Source: an uncultured Spirochaetales bacterium (GTDB lineage: Bacteria; Spirochaetota; Spirochaetia; Sphaerochaetales; Sphaerochaetaceae). Taken from it: a stretch of 64,000 nucleotides of DNA. Location: positions 1 to 64,000 of the forward strand of contig CALXOO010000008.1 in assembly GCA_944390045.1 (NCBI GenBank). Reading direction: 5' to 3'. Shown piece by piece: positions 1 to 8,076 of this stretch (within the stretch, counting starts at the first letter, position 1; each line of letters opens with the position of its first letter). The notes under the pieces were generated by a model, which saw only the letters and a program-made list of their open reading frames with translations, did no database searches and was not told where the DNA came from. Both the position numbers and the translations under genes were made by a program.

Positions 1-98
1 TTCTTCTCCTTGTTCCAGACATGCGACTTCTGGATGTATGCATATTTACGGCCGTTGACCTCGTTGATGTAATAGCCGGTTTTCTCGTCCTTTCTCAT
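1..98 (-). CDS. Partial N-terminus, possibly an IS transposase
   Basis: An ATG at 98-96 opens a minus-strand frame that runs off the left edge, so only 32 complete codons are visible. The peptide contains VNGRKYAYIQKS followed by WNKEKK. This resembles the N-terminal strand and 'WDKEKK' pattern seen in some IS4/IS1634-type transposases; that is recall, not a search result. No clear Shine-Dalgarno site precedes it. The adjacent AT-rich, gene-poor stretch fits a mobile element edge. The rest of the gene is needed to decide. Confidence 0.4.
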   Translation of the reverse strand, partial: MRKDEKTGYYINEVNGRKYAYIQKSHVWNKEK

Positions 99-847
99 AG
101 TTATTAATATTACTATGAAAACAAGAAACACACAAGCCTGTTTTGATAGACAATTTCAAAAAATACATGGAATTAATCTTGAATGGGCATTTGCTGCATA
201 GTTATTATGCCAGAATTCAGGTTAATATATTTTACTAAAGGCGTTGTTCTTTCTTTTTTTGTCCTTAATCGTGACTTCTGGTATTGAAGTTGGACTTTGA
301 CTGACTTGGCTGAATTCGTGGACAATGATCCGAGCCATTAATTGTGTTCTTCTTGTTTTTGACGGCTACTTTTGCGCACTTGCAAGGTAGTCAGACGCGA
401 TCATAAAGCTTATTTCGGCAGTCTGCTTCTGCATATCTCAGATTATGCTGATTGTCACTTGGAATTAAGCTTTCGAATGCAGGTGTGCTTGAGCTGTGGG
501 TGATTTGTGCAGGCTTCAAGCGAGTTGAGGTACAAGTGATACAGAAGGGAACGTTACATATGGCAATCTGCAGTTTGGCAAGACTGCAATTTGATACGAT
601 TTGCAAATGAATGCAAGAAATCCTTGAGAATAATTCAGAATAGACGGCAGTCCGCAAGAAAATGCACCATATGGATGCAGGCATGGTTTTCATGGACTGC
701 TCATCGACGGGATGCCAACATAATGTTTAAGTGAGCTGTTTTGTTCACGGCCTTGCTGGGAACCTCCCGTGTGGAGGTTTTTGCAAAAGGGTGTGTACTG
801 TGGATGTATATGTTTATTATGTTGAAAGAATATAAAAAAATAAAAAA
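99..847. other. Gene-poor, AT-richer interval
   Basis: I see no convincing gene in this ~750 bp. Several open frames of 60-100 codons exist on both strands, but they overlap each other, lack ribosome-binding sites and match no family I know. Base composition is more AT-rich than the rest of the window. It may be the decayed flank of the insertion element whose start lies at the left edge. Confidence 0.5.
761..782 (+). terminator. Weak hairpin plus T-run
   Basis: AACCTCC (761-767) pairs with GGAGGTT (773-779) around a short loop, followed by a run of five T (778-782). It is shaped like a plus-strand Rho-independent terminator, but no plus-strand gene is recognised upstream, so its role is unclear. 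Confidence 0.35.
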
Positions 848-919
848 TACCCGCAGGCAGAATCGAACTGCCATCCTGCCCTCCGGAGGGGCATGCACTA
901 TCCATTATGCTATGCGGGC
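848..919 (-). tRNA. tRNA-Arg (anticodon CCG)
   Basis: Read on the minus strand, the 72-nt sequence folds as a cloverleaf. The 7-bp acceptor stem GCCCGCA/TGCGGGT ends in a G-U pair. The D-arm has stem GCAT/GTGC, and the anticodon stem TGCCC/GGGCA holds the loop CTCCGGA. The T-arm is GGCAG-TTCGATT-CTGCC, and the discriminator is A. The anticodon CCG reads CGG (Arg). CCA is not encoded. A T-rich run follows the 3' end, and a sigma70-like promoter lies just upstream, at the end of the LysE-type gene. Confidence 0.93.
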
Positions 920-932
920 ACTGCTGGAATAG

Positions 933-961
933 AATCTATCAGTTTGGGCGATTATAGTCAA
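933..961 (-). promoter_or_regulatory. Promoter of tRNA-Arg
   Basis: On the minus strand TTGACT (961-956) and TAGATT (938-933) are separated by 17 bp. The predicted start is about 7 nt further on, some 8-10 nt before the tRNA 5' end. The -35 box overlaps the 3' end of the LysE-type gene, so the tRNA can be transcribed independently of the operon before it. Confidence 0.6.
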
Positions 962-1524
962 AGGACTGTCCTGAAGGCGCACCAGAGCAGCAGGAAGCAG
1001 AAGATCAGGCTGAAAAACCTCCTGTGGCGGGTGAAGGCTGAGCTGAGCAGACTCCCTGCAATCGCCCATGCCAGGCCTGAGATAAAGCAGATCAGCGGAA
1101 TGAGCATTGTCAGTGCGAGTCTTCCGGCAGGAGAGACTTCCATCGGCATTATGTAACTGGACAGACCCGTGAGGGCCAGAAAATATACCTTGACGTTGAC
1201 AAGCTGAAGCAGCAGCCCTTTTACAAAGCCCTGTCCTGCGGCCTCTGCTTCAGATACCGGTGTCATCAGCATCCGGACAGCAAGGTACACTAGGTAGGCA
1301 AATGCCAGGAGCTTCATGGCAGTCTCTGCCTGTGGAATGACCGCATACAGGATCTCAAGCGACAGCAGTGAGAGCAGAGAGACTATCGTGATGCCGGCAA
1401 GCATGCCAAGGTTCAGCCTGATGCCTCTCCTGAAACCGACGGCTGCCGCGTTGGCCATGGAGAGGATCGTGTTCGGGCCGGGCGTGACCGACATCACGAC
1501 AAGGTAGACCAGCAGGTCAGTCAT
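958..1524 (-). CDS. LysE/RhtB-family amino acid exporter
   Basis: This ~188-residue inner-membrane protein has about six hydrophobic segments. The N-terminal 'TPGPN' motif in the first helix is the hallmark of LysE/RhtB/EamB efflux proteins. The family exports amino acids or small metabolites by proton antiport; the substrate here is unknown. I chose the ATG at 1524-1522 because it overlaps the stop of the upstream LarA-like gene (ATGA) and has an AAGGAC site before it. An in-frame ATG five codons earlier is possible. It is the last gene of the amino-sugar operon. Confidence 0.85.
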   Translation of the reverse strand: MTDLLVYLVVMSVTPGPNTILSMANAAAVGFRRGIRLNLGMLAGITIVSLLSLLSLEILYAVIPQAETAMKLLAFAYLVYLAVRMLMTPVSEAEAAGQGFVKGLLLQLVNVKVYFLALTGLSSYIMPMEVSPAGRLALTMLIPLICFISGLAWAIAGSLLSSAFTRHRRFFSLIFCFLLLWCAFRTVL

Positions 1525-2960
1525 CAGTCCTTCATGCACAGATGGACGCTTGCCGTCTTGAAGGTGAGGGGCAGGGCCAGTATGTTCGGCCTGTCTCCGG
1601 TGTACTTCTTCATGGCATCCTCAAGTGCCTCCTCGATTGTCGCGCGGGTCTTGAAGCCCATGGCCCTGGCGTAGCCGGGGTCCTTGGCTCCCGTGATGTA
1701 GATCGCGCTCGTGTTCATCTCCGCGATATGGGCGCAGCTGATCATCGAGAAGCCGTGGAATGGATGGAAGGCATTGGCATAGCGGTACATCCTGACATAT
1801 TCCTCATTCGTGGCGTAGTACTCCCCGAGTCTGTTCATGTCAGGCAGGATGTTCATCTCGTCATGCTTGAACTGTTCGAACATCTGTCTGGTATAGGGCC
1901 ACAGCGCATCGTTGAAGAATCCGTTGCACAGGCTCTGGCAGATTATCACACACCTGTCGCTCATCACGCGCTTGAGACGGATGACCTGCGCTGAGAGGGC
2001 CTGGGCCATCATTATCGGATTCGTGCCCATCCCGTCGCCGTAGTGGAAGAACTGGGGCATGCCGAAGACGAGGATGTCATACTTCTTCTCAGCCCATTTG
2101 ACATAGGTCCTTCTGTCCGCATCTTCCCAGCTGGGCGGCATCATCTCTGCCGCATAGCCGGACCAGATGCTGATCTGGCGGCTCCTGGAATCCAGCACCG
2201 CATCGCAGCAGAAGAATTTCTTGCCCATGCACTTCTCCATGTGCATTCCGATCTGGTTGAACTTCTGCCTCATCAGAGAGTGTCCGCTGACCGGCGTGAA
2301 ATCATCCCGGTGCATGACGGACGGAACATGATGGCTCGCTATGCTCCTCCAGTGCGTTATTCCGGTAGCGCAGTGCTTATAGCCGCCTGAGTAGCCGCCA
2401 TAGGGATTGCCCTGGACATGTCCGATGAGGATGGCTATGTCGCTTTCATAGACATATCTGTTCATCAGGACCGGATCACCCTGGTCAGTGCAGCCCAGGT
2501 CGACGAGGTGCTCGTAGTCCTCGCTGTCGTGGTTGATGATCTGGTGGCATGGCCAGAACTCATTGAAAAGCTCATCTCCGAGGACTCCCCTGATCTCCTT
2601 CTCAGTGTTCTTGCGGTGCAGTCCGTTGGAGCAGATCAGCAGGATGTCCTTCTTCTCGACTCCGGCGCTGTAGAGTTCCTTCAGAATGAGAGGGATCGAA
2701 ACCTTGCGGTGACTTGTGGCCTGCTCTCCGCCCTTCACCCGGTCCGGGAAGACGATGGTGACCTTCGCTCCGGGTCTGGCCAGCTGTGAGAGGGGAGGCA
2801 TCCCGATCGGATTCCTCAGGCTTTTCAGCGTCTCCTCCTCAAGTCTATCTTCCGGAATGCATGGCGGGTCCGGAACGGTCACGCCAGGTATGAAGACATC
2901 TGTATAGTCCGGCAGATTCGTCGCCACAGTTCCCTGTCCGTATTCAAAGTCCAAAAGCAT
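1524..2960 (-). CDS. LarA-like (lactate racemase family, DUF2088) protein
   Basis: This 478-residue protein belongs to the nickel-pincer racemase family. Visible landmarks are VFPDR (70-74, matching the family D-x-TR region), the 'NGLHR' loop with H115, NHD at 143-145, and the GYSGGYK loop. K195 in that loop aligns with the lysine that anchors the nickel-pincer nucleotide in LarA. LarA inverts a 2-hydroxy acid; homologues act on many substrates, so lactate cannot be assumed. The cofactor makers LarB, LarC and LarE are not in this window. The ATG has a GGAGGAG site and starts 2 nt after the TIM stop, so it is co-transcribed with the sugar genes. Confidence 0.85.
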   Translation of the reverse strand: MLLDFEYGQGTVATNLPDYTDVFIPGVTVPDPPCIPEDRLEEETLKSLRNPIGMPPLSQLARPGAKVTIVFPDRVKGGEQATSHRKVSIPLILKELYSAGVEKKDILLICSNGLHRKNTEKEIRGVLGDELFNEFWPCHQIINHDSEDYEHLVDLGCTDQGDPVLMNRYVYESDIAILIGHVQGNPYGGYSGGYKHCATGITHWRSIASHHVPSVMHRDDFTPVSGHSLMRQKFNQIGMHMEKCMGKKFFCCDAVLDSRSRQISIWSGYAAEMMPPSWEDADRRTYVKWAEKKYDILVFGMPQFFHYGDGMGTNPIMMAQALSAQVIRLKRVMSDRCVIICQSLCNGFFNDALWPYTRQMFEQFKHDEMNILPDMNRLGEYYATNEEYVRMYRYANAFHPFHGFSMISCAHIAEMNTSAIYITGAKDPGYARAMGFKTRATIEEALEDAMKKYTGDRPNILALPLTFKTASVHLCMKD

Positions 2961-2962
2961 AA

Positions 2963-3817
2963 TCAGTTCTCCTCCTGCTTGCGCCCGAGGTAGAGGCGCA
3001 CGATGTTAAGAAACTCATCACAGTAGAATCCTATCTCACCTGTGAAGCGGGTGAGGGCGACCAGCCCTCCGTCAATTTCGCTGATGGAGGCCAGCATTTC
3101 TGCGTTCTCCTCCTTCAAGCCGCCGCCGTACACGACGGGCACATCACCCAGAGTATTCTTGATCAGTCTGGCGACTTTTGTGATGTACTCCTTTCCCGCC
3201 GGCGTCTTTCCCGGCCCGATCGACCAGACCGGCTCGTATGCGACAGTTACTGAGGAAAGGTCTGCACCGGCCAGTCCGTCCCTGAGCTGTGCGGTGATGA
3301 CTCTGTCCCAGTCTCCGACCTCATCAGCCCTCTCTCCGACACAGTAGAGCACTGACATGCCCCTGGACTGGGCACACAGCACTTCCTCGTTCAGCACACG
3401 GCTGATGCAGCTGAAGCCGGTGACACCGGCTGTCTCAAGAAGGGCGCGCATTCCGTTGCGTTCCTCACAGTGTCCGATGATCGCCGACCTGACGCCCATG
3501 GCCGCCATGGCTGCGGCAGGACGCAGCGTGGTGAAGGCACCGAAGTTGCCACCCTTTGAGACATCTGACCTGCAGACACCCTGACAACCAATCTCTATCC
3601 TGTCAGATGAGCCCAGTGCGCCGAGAGCGCCGAAGAGCTGGCTTTCCGGGAAGTACATTGCAAAGCGCACGCTCTCACTGTCATAGGCAGACAGGCCGGG
3701 CAGTGTTCCGCTGATGATCCTCTCCGCCCAGCCGGAGACATCCCCCCGGTTCACGCCCCCGAGGCTGGCAGGTACGTCAAAGCGCTTGAAATTGACGAAA
3801 ATGTGCTGACGTCTCAT
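2963..3817 (-). CDS. tpiA: Triosephosphate isomerase family protein
   Basis: This 284-residue TIM-barrel enzyme should interconvert dihydroxyacetone phosphate and glyceraldehyde-3-P. Catalytic residues are in place: N9 and K11 in VNFKR, H116 in GHCEER, and E195 in AYEPVWSIG. Loop 6 and the phosphate-binding YGGG (230-233) are also present. The sequence is divergent (GHCEER rather than GHSERR, GCQG rather than GAQN), as in TpiA paralogues carried in sugar operons. It overlaps the aldolase stop (ATGA) and has a GGAGG site. A second housekeeping TpiA elsewhere is likely but not visible. Confidence 0.85.
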   Translation of the reverse strand: MRRQHIFVNFKRFDVPASLGGVNRGDVSGWAERIISGTLPGLSAYDSESVRFAMYFPESQLFGALGALGSSDRIEIGCQGVCRSDVSKGGNFGAFTTLRPAAAMAAMGVRSAIIGHCEERNGMRALLETAGVTGFSCISRVLNEEVLCAQSRGMSVLYCVGERADEVGDWDRVITAQLRDGLAGADLSSVTVAYEPVWSIGPGKTPAGKEYITKVARLIKNTLGDVPVVYGGGLKEENAEMLASISEIDGGLVALTRFTGEIGFYCDEFLNIVRLYLGRKQEEN

Positions 3818-4968
3818 TTCTCCTCCTTCAGGTAGAAGTCCCTCATTTCCTCAAGAGTCTTCTGCTGGACGAAACGGGCCTTACCGATCTGGTCGAACTC
3901 GACCAGCAGGCGTCCGATTCCCTCCATCACGCCGTCCTTCACCGCATCGACAAGCAGCTGGACGCTTGCACTCGGAATGTCATTGTACATCACCGTATCC
4001 ATCACCGCGGCGAGGTATACCCTCGGATCAAAGGCCGACGGATTGGCCTCGATAAGGTCCCAGACAGGTCCCAGCTTCTCGTCCTTCCTGAGTTCCGGAT
4101 GCCGGCTGAACAGCAGTCTCACGTTTCTTGTGACGGCCAGTCTTATGTCCGTGTCAACATTGATCTTGGCAATTCCCAGATGACCGACTTCCTTCAGCTG
4201 GTCAAGGCTGATGCCGTGGCTGTCCGTGAGCTTTCCGCCCAGGTCGTTGATCTCATCGACGATATAGCCCGGAACTGTTGACGAGCCGTGACTGACCAGA
4301 TAGCCCTCAATCCCCTCATGTCTGAGCAGCTCCTTGATTGCGATCGCAATTTCCTTGCGCACCTTTGCATCCTTGCCCTTGTTAGCCCCGTGCATAGTGC
4401 CGTAGCTGATGGCGAGGGCATCCACACCTGTCTGCCTGAAGAAGCGCAGTGCATCCAGAGGACGCGTGTATGTGGATGAAAGCGAGAAGACATGATCCTC
4501 AACGCCTGCCAGGACACCAAGCTCTCCCTCGACTGTTACGCCGAAACCGTGAGCGTATTTCACGACCTCGCGAGTGAGCTCGATATTTTCCTCAAGCGGC
4601 AGACTGGAGCCGTCGATCATGACTGATGTGTAGCCCGCATCGATCGCTGCCTTGACCGAGTCGAAATCACGTCCGTGATCCAGATGGAGCGCGACGGGAA
4701 TGGGGCTGTCCTTCGCGATCCGGGCCACAGCCTCGGCAATGTTCCTCGCACCCCGTCTCTTGTCCTCAAGGGTTGCGTTCATGAAGTCCCTGCGGCCTCC
4801 CATGAAGCCGTTTGCCAGGTCAGCTCCCTGCAGTACGGCGGGGCAGTGGAAGATCTCGTGGATCCTTATCGCGGCCTCCGCCTGACAGACGGCGTTCACG
4901 TTGAAGGCGCCGACAGCGTAGTTGAGTCTCTCAGTAGTCTCCAGTATCGGTCTGAGTGGTACAAGCAT
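3814..4968 (-). CDS. Class II fructose-bisphosphate aldolase family protein
   Basis: This 384-residue zinc-dependent aldolase cleaves a ketose bisphosphate (probably fructose-1,6-bisphosphate) to DHAP and an aldehyde. The pattern HLDHG at 95-99 supplies the catalytic D97 and zinc ligand H98. Further ligands are H193 (TMHGANKG) and H227 (SHGSST). The phosphate-binding NVDTD lies at 270-274. At 384 residues it is longer than GatY/KbaY-type aldolases. It sits between nagA (1 nt gap) and the TIM gene, which argues for fructose-bisphosphate rather than tagatose-bisphosphate, but this is not proven. Confidence 0.85.
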   Translation of the reverse strand: MLVPLRPILETTERLNYAVGAFNVNAVCQAEAAIRIHEIFHCPAVLQGADLANGFMGGRRDFMNATLEDKRRGARNIAEAVARIAKDSPIPVALHLDHGRDFDSVKAAIDAGYTSVMIDGSSLPLEENIELTREVVKYAHGFGVTVEGELGVLAGVEDHVFSLSSTYTRPLDALRFFRQTGVDALAISYGTMHGANKGKDAKVRKEIAIAIKELLRHEGIEGYLVSHGSSTVPGYIVDEINDLGGKLTDSHGISLDQLKEVGHLGIAKINVDTDIRLAVTRNVRLLFSRHPELRKDEKLGPVWDLIEANPSAFDPRVYLAAVMDTVMYNDIPSASVQLLVDAVKDGVMEGIGRLLVEFDQIGKARFVQQKTLEEMRDFYLKEEK

Positions 4969-4969
4969 A

Positions 4970-6103
4970 TCAATCTCCTTTGCAATAGACCGGTTTCCCG
5001 GCCACGACAGTCTTTACAATCTCGCCGGACTTATCCAGCAGGACATAGTCAGCGCGCTTCCTGATCTCTATCACGCCCCGGTCGTTCAGATGGAGCATGC
5101 GGCATGCGTTGCCGGACAGCGCCCGGCTGATGTTGCAGGGATTCGCACCAGTGAATCTGATGAGGTTCCTGTACGCCCTGTCCAGTGTCAGTGTGGAGCC
5201 GGCACGCACACCGTCCGGCAGTTTCGCATCCCCGTCAGCACCGACGATCACATCATTGACGCCGAGCTTGTAGCTGCCGGCCGGCAGACCGGTCGCCATG
5301 ATGGAGTCGCTCACCGCCACGATCCGGTTCCATCCCTTTGTCTTGGCTATGAGGCGGATTGTAGCGGGGTGGAGGTGGAAACCGTCAGCAATTATCTCGC
5401 ACATCACCTCATCGCGTTCGAGTGCCGCTCCGCTGATTGCCGGGCGGTGCATGTGAAAGAGCTTCATCGCGTTGAAAAGGTGGGTCGCACTGGTCACACC
5501 CTCTTCTACAGCCTGCACTGCCGTCTCATACTCAGCGCTGCTGTGGCCCATTGAGATCACAATGCGCCGGTGGTTTTTTCTGATGTGACGGATGAGGTCC
5601 ATGACTCCCTCTACTTCCGGCGCAAGCGTGACATAGCGTATCCGGCCTCCGCCGGCACTCACCAGCTGGTCGAAAAAGCCGCAGTCTCCCTTGAGCACGA
5701 GACTGGCAGGCATGGCACCTTTGTATTCCTGGCTGAGGAAGGGCCCTTCAAGGTGGATGCCCGCGATCTGGGCTCCCTCCACCGGCTTCTCCAGCGCCTG
5801 CGCTATGACAGAGACGAGTTCGAGCATCCTCTCCCTGGTGTCGGTCATGACTGACAGAAGGGCAGTCGTGACACCGTGTGAGGCATAGAACAGAGAAAGC
5901 CTGTTCACATCGTCCCAGCCGGTGATATGGTTCACGTCAATCATGTCGGCGCCGTGCGTGTGGACATCGACGAAGCCCGGAAGCATGATGTTCCGCCCCT
6001 TTCTGGTGGTGGGCTCCACAGCAACGAATCTTCCGTCTGCGATGTCGACACGGCAGTCCGTCAGGCCGCCGTGCACGGGTATCTTCACATACTCACTGTT
6101 CAA
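4970..6103 (-). CDS. nagA: N-acetylglucosamine-6-phosphate deacetylase
   Basis: This amidohydrolase removes acetate from GlcNAc-6-P to give glucosamine-6-P. It shows the metal-binding HTH (VDVHTHG near residue 50), HLEGPFL, GHSSA, HLFNAM with HRP downstream, ADGFHLHP and the VSDS active-site aspartate near the C-terminus. I chose TTG at 6103-6101 because GGAGG lies 6 nt upstream and the overlap with nagB is only 11 nt. An ATG at 6133 would extend the overlap to 41 nt without a good ribosome-binding site. The gene follows nagB in the operon. Confidence 0.9.
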   Translation of the reverse strand: MNSEYVKIPVHGGLTDCRVDIADGRFVAVEPTTRKGRNIMLPGFVDVHTHGADMIDVNHITGWDDVNRLSLFYASHGVTTALLSVMTDTRERMLELVSVIAQALEKPVEGAQIAGIHLEGPFLSQEYKGAMPASLVLKGDCGFFDQLVSAGGGRIRYVTLAPEVEGVMDLIRHIRKNHRRIVISMGHSSAEYETAVQAVEEGVTSATHLFNAMKLFHMHRPAISGAALERDEVMCEIIADGFHLHPATIRLIAKTKGWNRIVAVSDSIMATGLPAGSYKLGVNDVIVGADGDAKLPDGVRAGSTLTLDRAYRNLIRFTGANPCNISRALSGNACRMLHLNDRGVIEIRKRADYVLLDKSGEIVKTVVAGKPVYCKGD

Positions 6104-6914
6104 AGGCCACCTCCGCTGCAATGTCATTGACATAAATCAGTGCATCCGGATGGCCCTGGAGAAGTGTGACAGGGAAGTGGCCGGATGGCTCGTCGAAGAT
6201 TGCCTGTCTGACGACAGCCCTGTGCCAGGTGCGGAAGACTCCCAGGCGTATCCTGCCAGCCTTCAGTATCTCGCTCATTCCGATCGTGACGGCATATTTC
6301 GGCATCGCGTCAATCGCTCCTCCGAGATCTCCGATGGCGTTCGCGCAGCGCGTCTCCCTGCTTATTGTGATCACACGCGTCGTGCGGGTCGCGAAATCCC
6401 AGGCAGGGACCTCTTCCGCCTCATTGAAGGCCAGGTGTCCGTTGATCCCGATTCCGCCGAAGCAGATATCGATCTTGCCCAGTTCCTCCACGAGCTCCGT
6501 CAGGCGGGAAGGTCTGGCCGGATCCGGGAAGATCCTCTGCTGGCGGGGCACGTTCAGCTCGTCAGGAATTCTTGAGTAGACGTTCCTGTCCATGAAGCCC
6601 CGGAAGGACAGCGGAGATGAATCATCGATCCAGTTCAGGTCGTCATCAAGATACTCGTCCATGTTGATCAGCCAGGTGTCCTTGAGGCTTATTCTCCTGC
6701 TGAGCACCTGGTCGACGAAATGCGGGTACTGGCCCACAGGCCCCACAGGGACGATGAAGACTGTCTTCTCTCCTTTTCTGTTGTTCTCCTCTATCGTGTC
6801 AGCCATCTGTGTGGCCATTGCCCTGAACACGGCATCACTGCTCTCAAGGACCTTTGTGGGGATTCTGCCCCTGTAGAACTGCGAACTGTCGCATGTGTAG
6901 TATTTTCTGTCCAT
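6093..6914 (-). CDS. nagB: NagB-like glucosamine-6-phosphate deaminase/isomerase
   Basis: This 273-residue protein should convert glucosamine-6-P to fructose-6-P plus ammonia. It keeps NMDEYL, with the catalytic Asp, and GIGINGHLAFNE, with the ring-opening His. The usual N-terminal phosphate loop (GSTP-type) is replaced by VPVGPVGQYP, so the substrate pocket is not standard. The start is the ATG at 6914, preceded by GGAGG. A longer frame to 7001 would overlap the phosphofructokinase gene and has no site. Its neighbours nagA and the phosphofructokinase gene support the assignment. Confidence 0.82.
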   Translation of the reverse strand: MDRKYYTCDSSQFYRGRIPTKVLESSDAVFRAMATQMADTIEENNRKGEKTVFIVPVGPVGQYPHFVDQVLSRRISLKDTWLINMDEYLDDDLNWIDDSSPLSFRGFMDRNVYSRIPDELNVPRQQRIFPDPARPSRLTELVEELGKIDICFGGIGINGHLAFNEAEEVPAWDFATRTTRVITISRETRCANAIGDLGGAIDAMPKYAVTIGMSEILKAGRIRLGVFRTWHRAVVRQAIFDEPSGHFPVTLLQGHPDALIYVNDIAAEVAFEQ

Positions 6915-6930
6915 GACTTCCTCCTTTTTC

Positions 6931-8076
6931 TCAAATGAATGTGGTGAACTGTCCGAGCTCATCCTCTCTGACAAGGGGTCTGATCCAGGACAGATAGTCA
7001 TCTGTCACACCGAATCCGGTGTGGAATTCCTGTGGAAGCATCCGCTCCTCAAGAATCTCACTGCTTATTGCGACAAGCCCGGCACTGGACTCATACGGGC
7101 TGTCTGAAAGCCTTCTGATCACGCTCATGACAGCGTTCTGTCCATCCAGCGCGGCCCTTGCGCTGGCCGCACCGCACTCAAACGCCTCCTTCCTGTCCAG
7201 GACGCTCTGCCAGGCGATGGATGAGCGCGAGAGGATGCCAGGCTTCTCGCTGCGGCTCTTGATGCCCAGCCGTCTTGTGATCAGCTGGCTGAGGTGGCTG
7301 GACACATCTCCGAAGTAGACACTGCGACCGACCTGGAAAACCGGTTCGACAATTGGTCTGCCGTCCCTGTAGTGCAGGCCTTCGCTGGCAACCACCAGTG
7401 CATGTCCTTTCTCTTTCCAGACTTCCTCCACCCTGGAGAGGAATGCATCCTCGTCGAAGTCGCACTCCGGGAGCAGAATCAGGTCAGGGCCGGCTACATC
7501 CACGGTTCCGGCCAGGGCACTTGCCGCTGTTATCCAGCCTGCATTGCGCCCGAAGGCCTCGATGACTACTACATGGATGGGCAGTCCGTTCAGGTCGTAG
7601 AGGGCCTCGCGGCAGCTGGCCGCCATGTAGAGGGCCGCAGAAATGTAGCCCGGGCTGTGGTCAGTCGCTGACAGGTCGTTGTCCATTGTCTTGGGAATTC
7701 CGGTCACTGTGATGCCGAGTTTTCCGCATTCTCCTGCCAGGCGGACTGTCGTGTCCATGGTTCCGTTGCCGCCGGATGAGATCACATAGTCATAACCCAG
7801 CTCTGACAGGCGCTTTGCGATCAGCCGGTAGTCTTCCGGTTCGAGATGGTCTCTTCCGCTTCCTATCGCGCTTCCCGGGGAACGCGAAAGTCTGTCAAGT
7901 GCGGCCTGGTCCATTGTGTCTATGGTCTTTATCCTGCCGTCCATGACATGTGCAATGCCGCAGATGGCGGCATCAGTGCGCACTCCGGCCTGTTGCAGGA
8001 CACTGAGTGCGCCTGCAAGAGAACTGTTGAGGACGGCCGTCGGCCCCCCTCCATGGAACAGCAGTGCCTTTTTCAT
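6931..8076 (-). CDS. Phosphofructokinase, probably pyrophosphate-dependent
   Basis: This 381-residue PFKA-family enzyme phosphorylates fructose-6-P to fructose-1,6-bisphosphate. GGNGTMD lies at 102-108 and PKTMDND at 128-134. The lysine of PKT is the signature of PPi-using enzymes (ATP enzymes have PGT), while the Gly after GGN is the ATP-type residue (PPi enzymes usually have Asp). The donor is therefore not certain. EAFGRNAGW matches the substrate-binding MGR region. The ATG overlaps the LacI stop (ATGA) and follows AAAGGAGG. It is the second gene of the operon. Confidence 0.85.
   Translation of the reverse strand: MKKALLFHGGGPTAVLNSSLAGALSVLQQAGVRTDAAICGIAHVMDGRIKTIDTMDQAALDRLSRSPGSAIGSGRDHLEPEDYRLIAKRLSELGYDYVISSGGNGTMDTTVRLAGECGKLGITVTGIPKTMDNDLSATDHSPGYISAALYMAASCREALYDLNGLPIHVVVIEAFGRNAGWITAASALAGTVDVAGPDLILLPECDFDEDAFLSRVEEVWKEKGHALVVASEGLHYRDGRPIVEPVFQVGRSVYFGDVSSHLSQLITRRLGIKSRSEKPGILSRSSIAWQSVLDRKEAFECGAASARAALDGQNAVMSVIRRLSDSPYESSAGLVAISSEILEERMLPQEFHTGFGVTDDYLSWIRPLVREDELGQFTTFI

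Noticed and set aside
391-693. 100-codon minus-strand open frame in the left gap
   Set aside because: It has a cysteine-rich, non-periodic composition, no ribosome-binding site and no recognisable motif; it is probably chance in decayed DNA.
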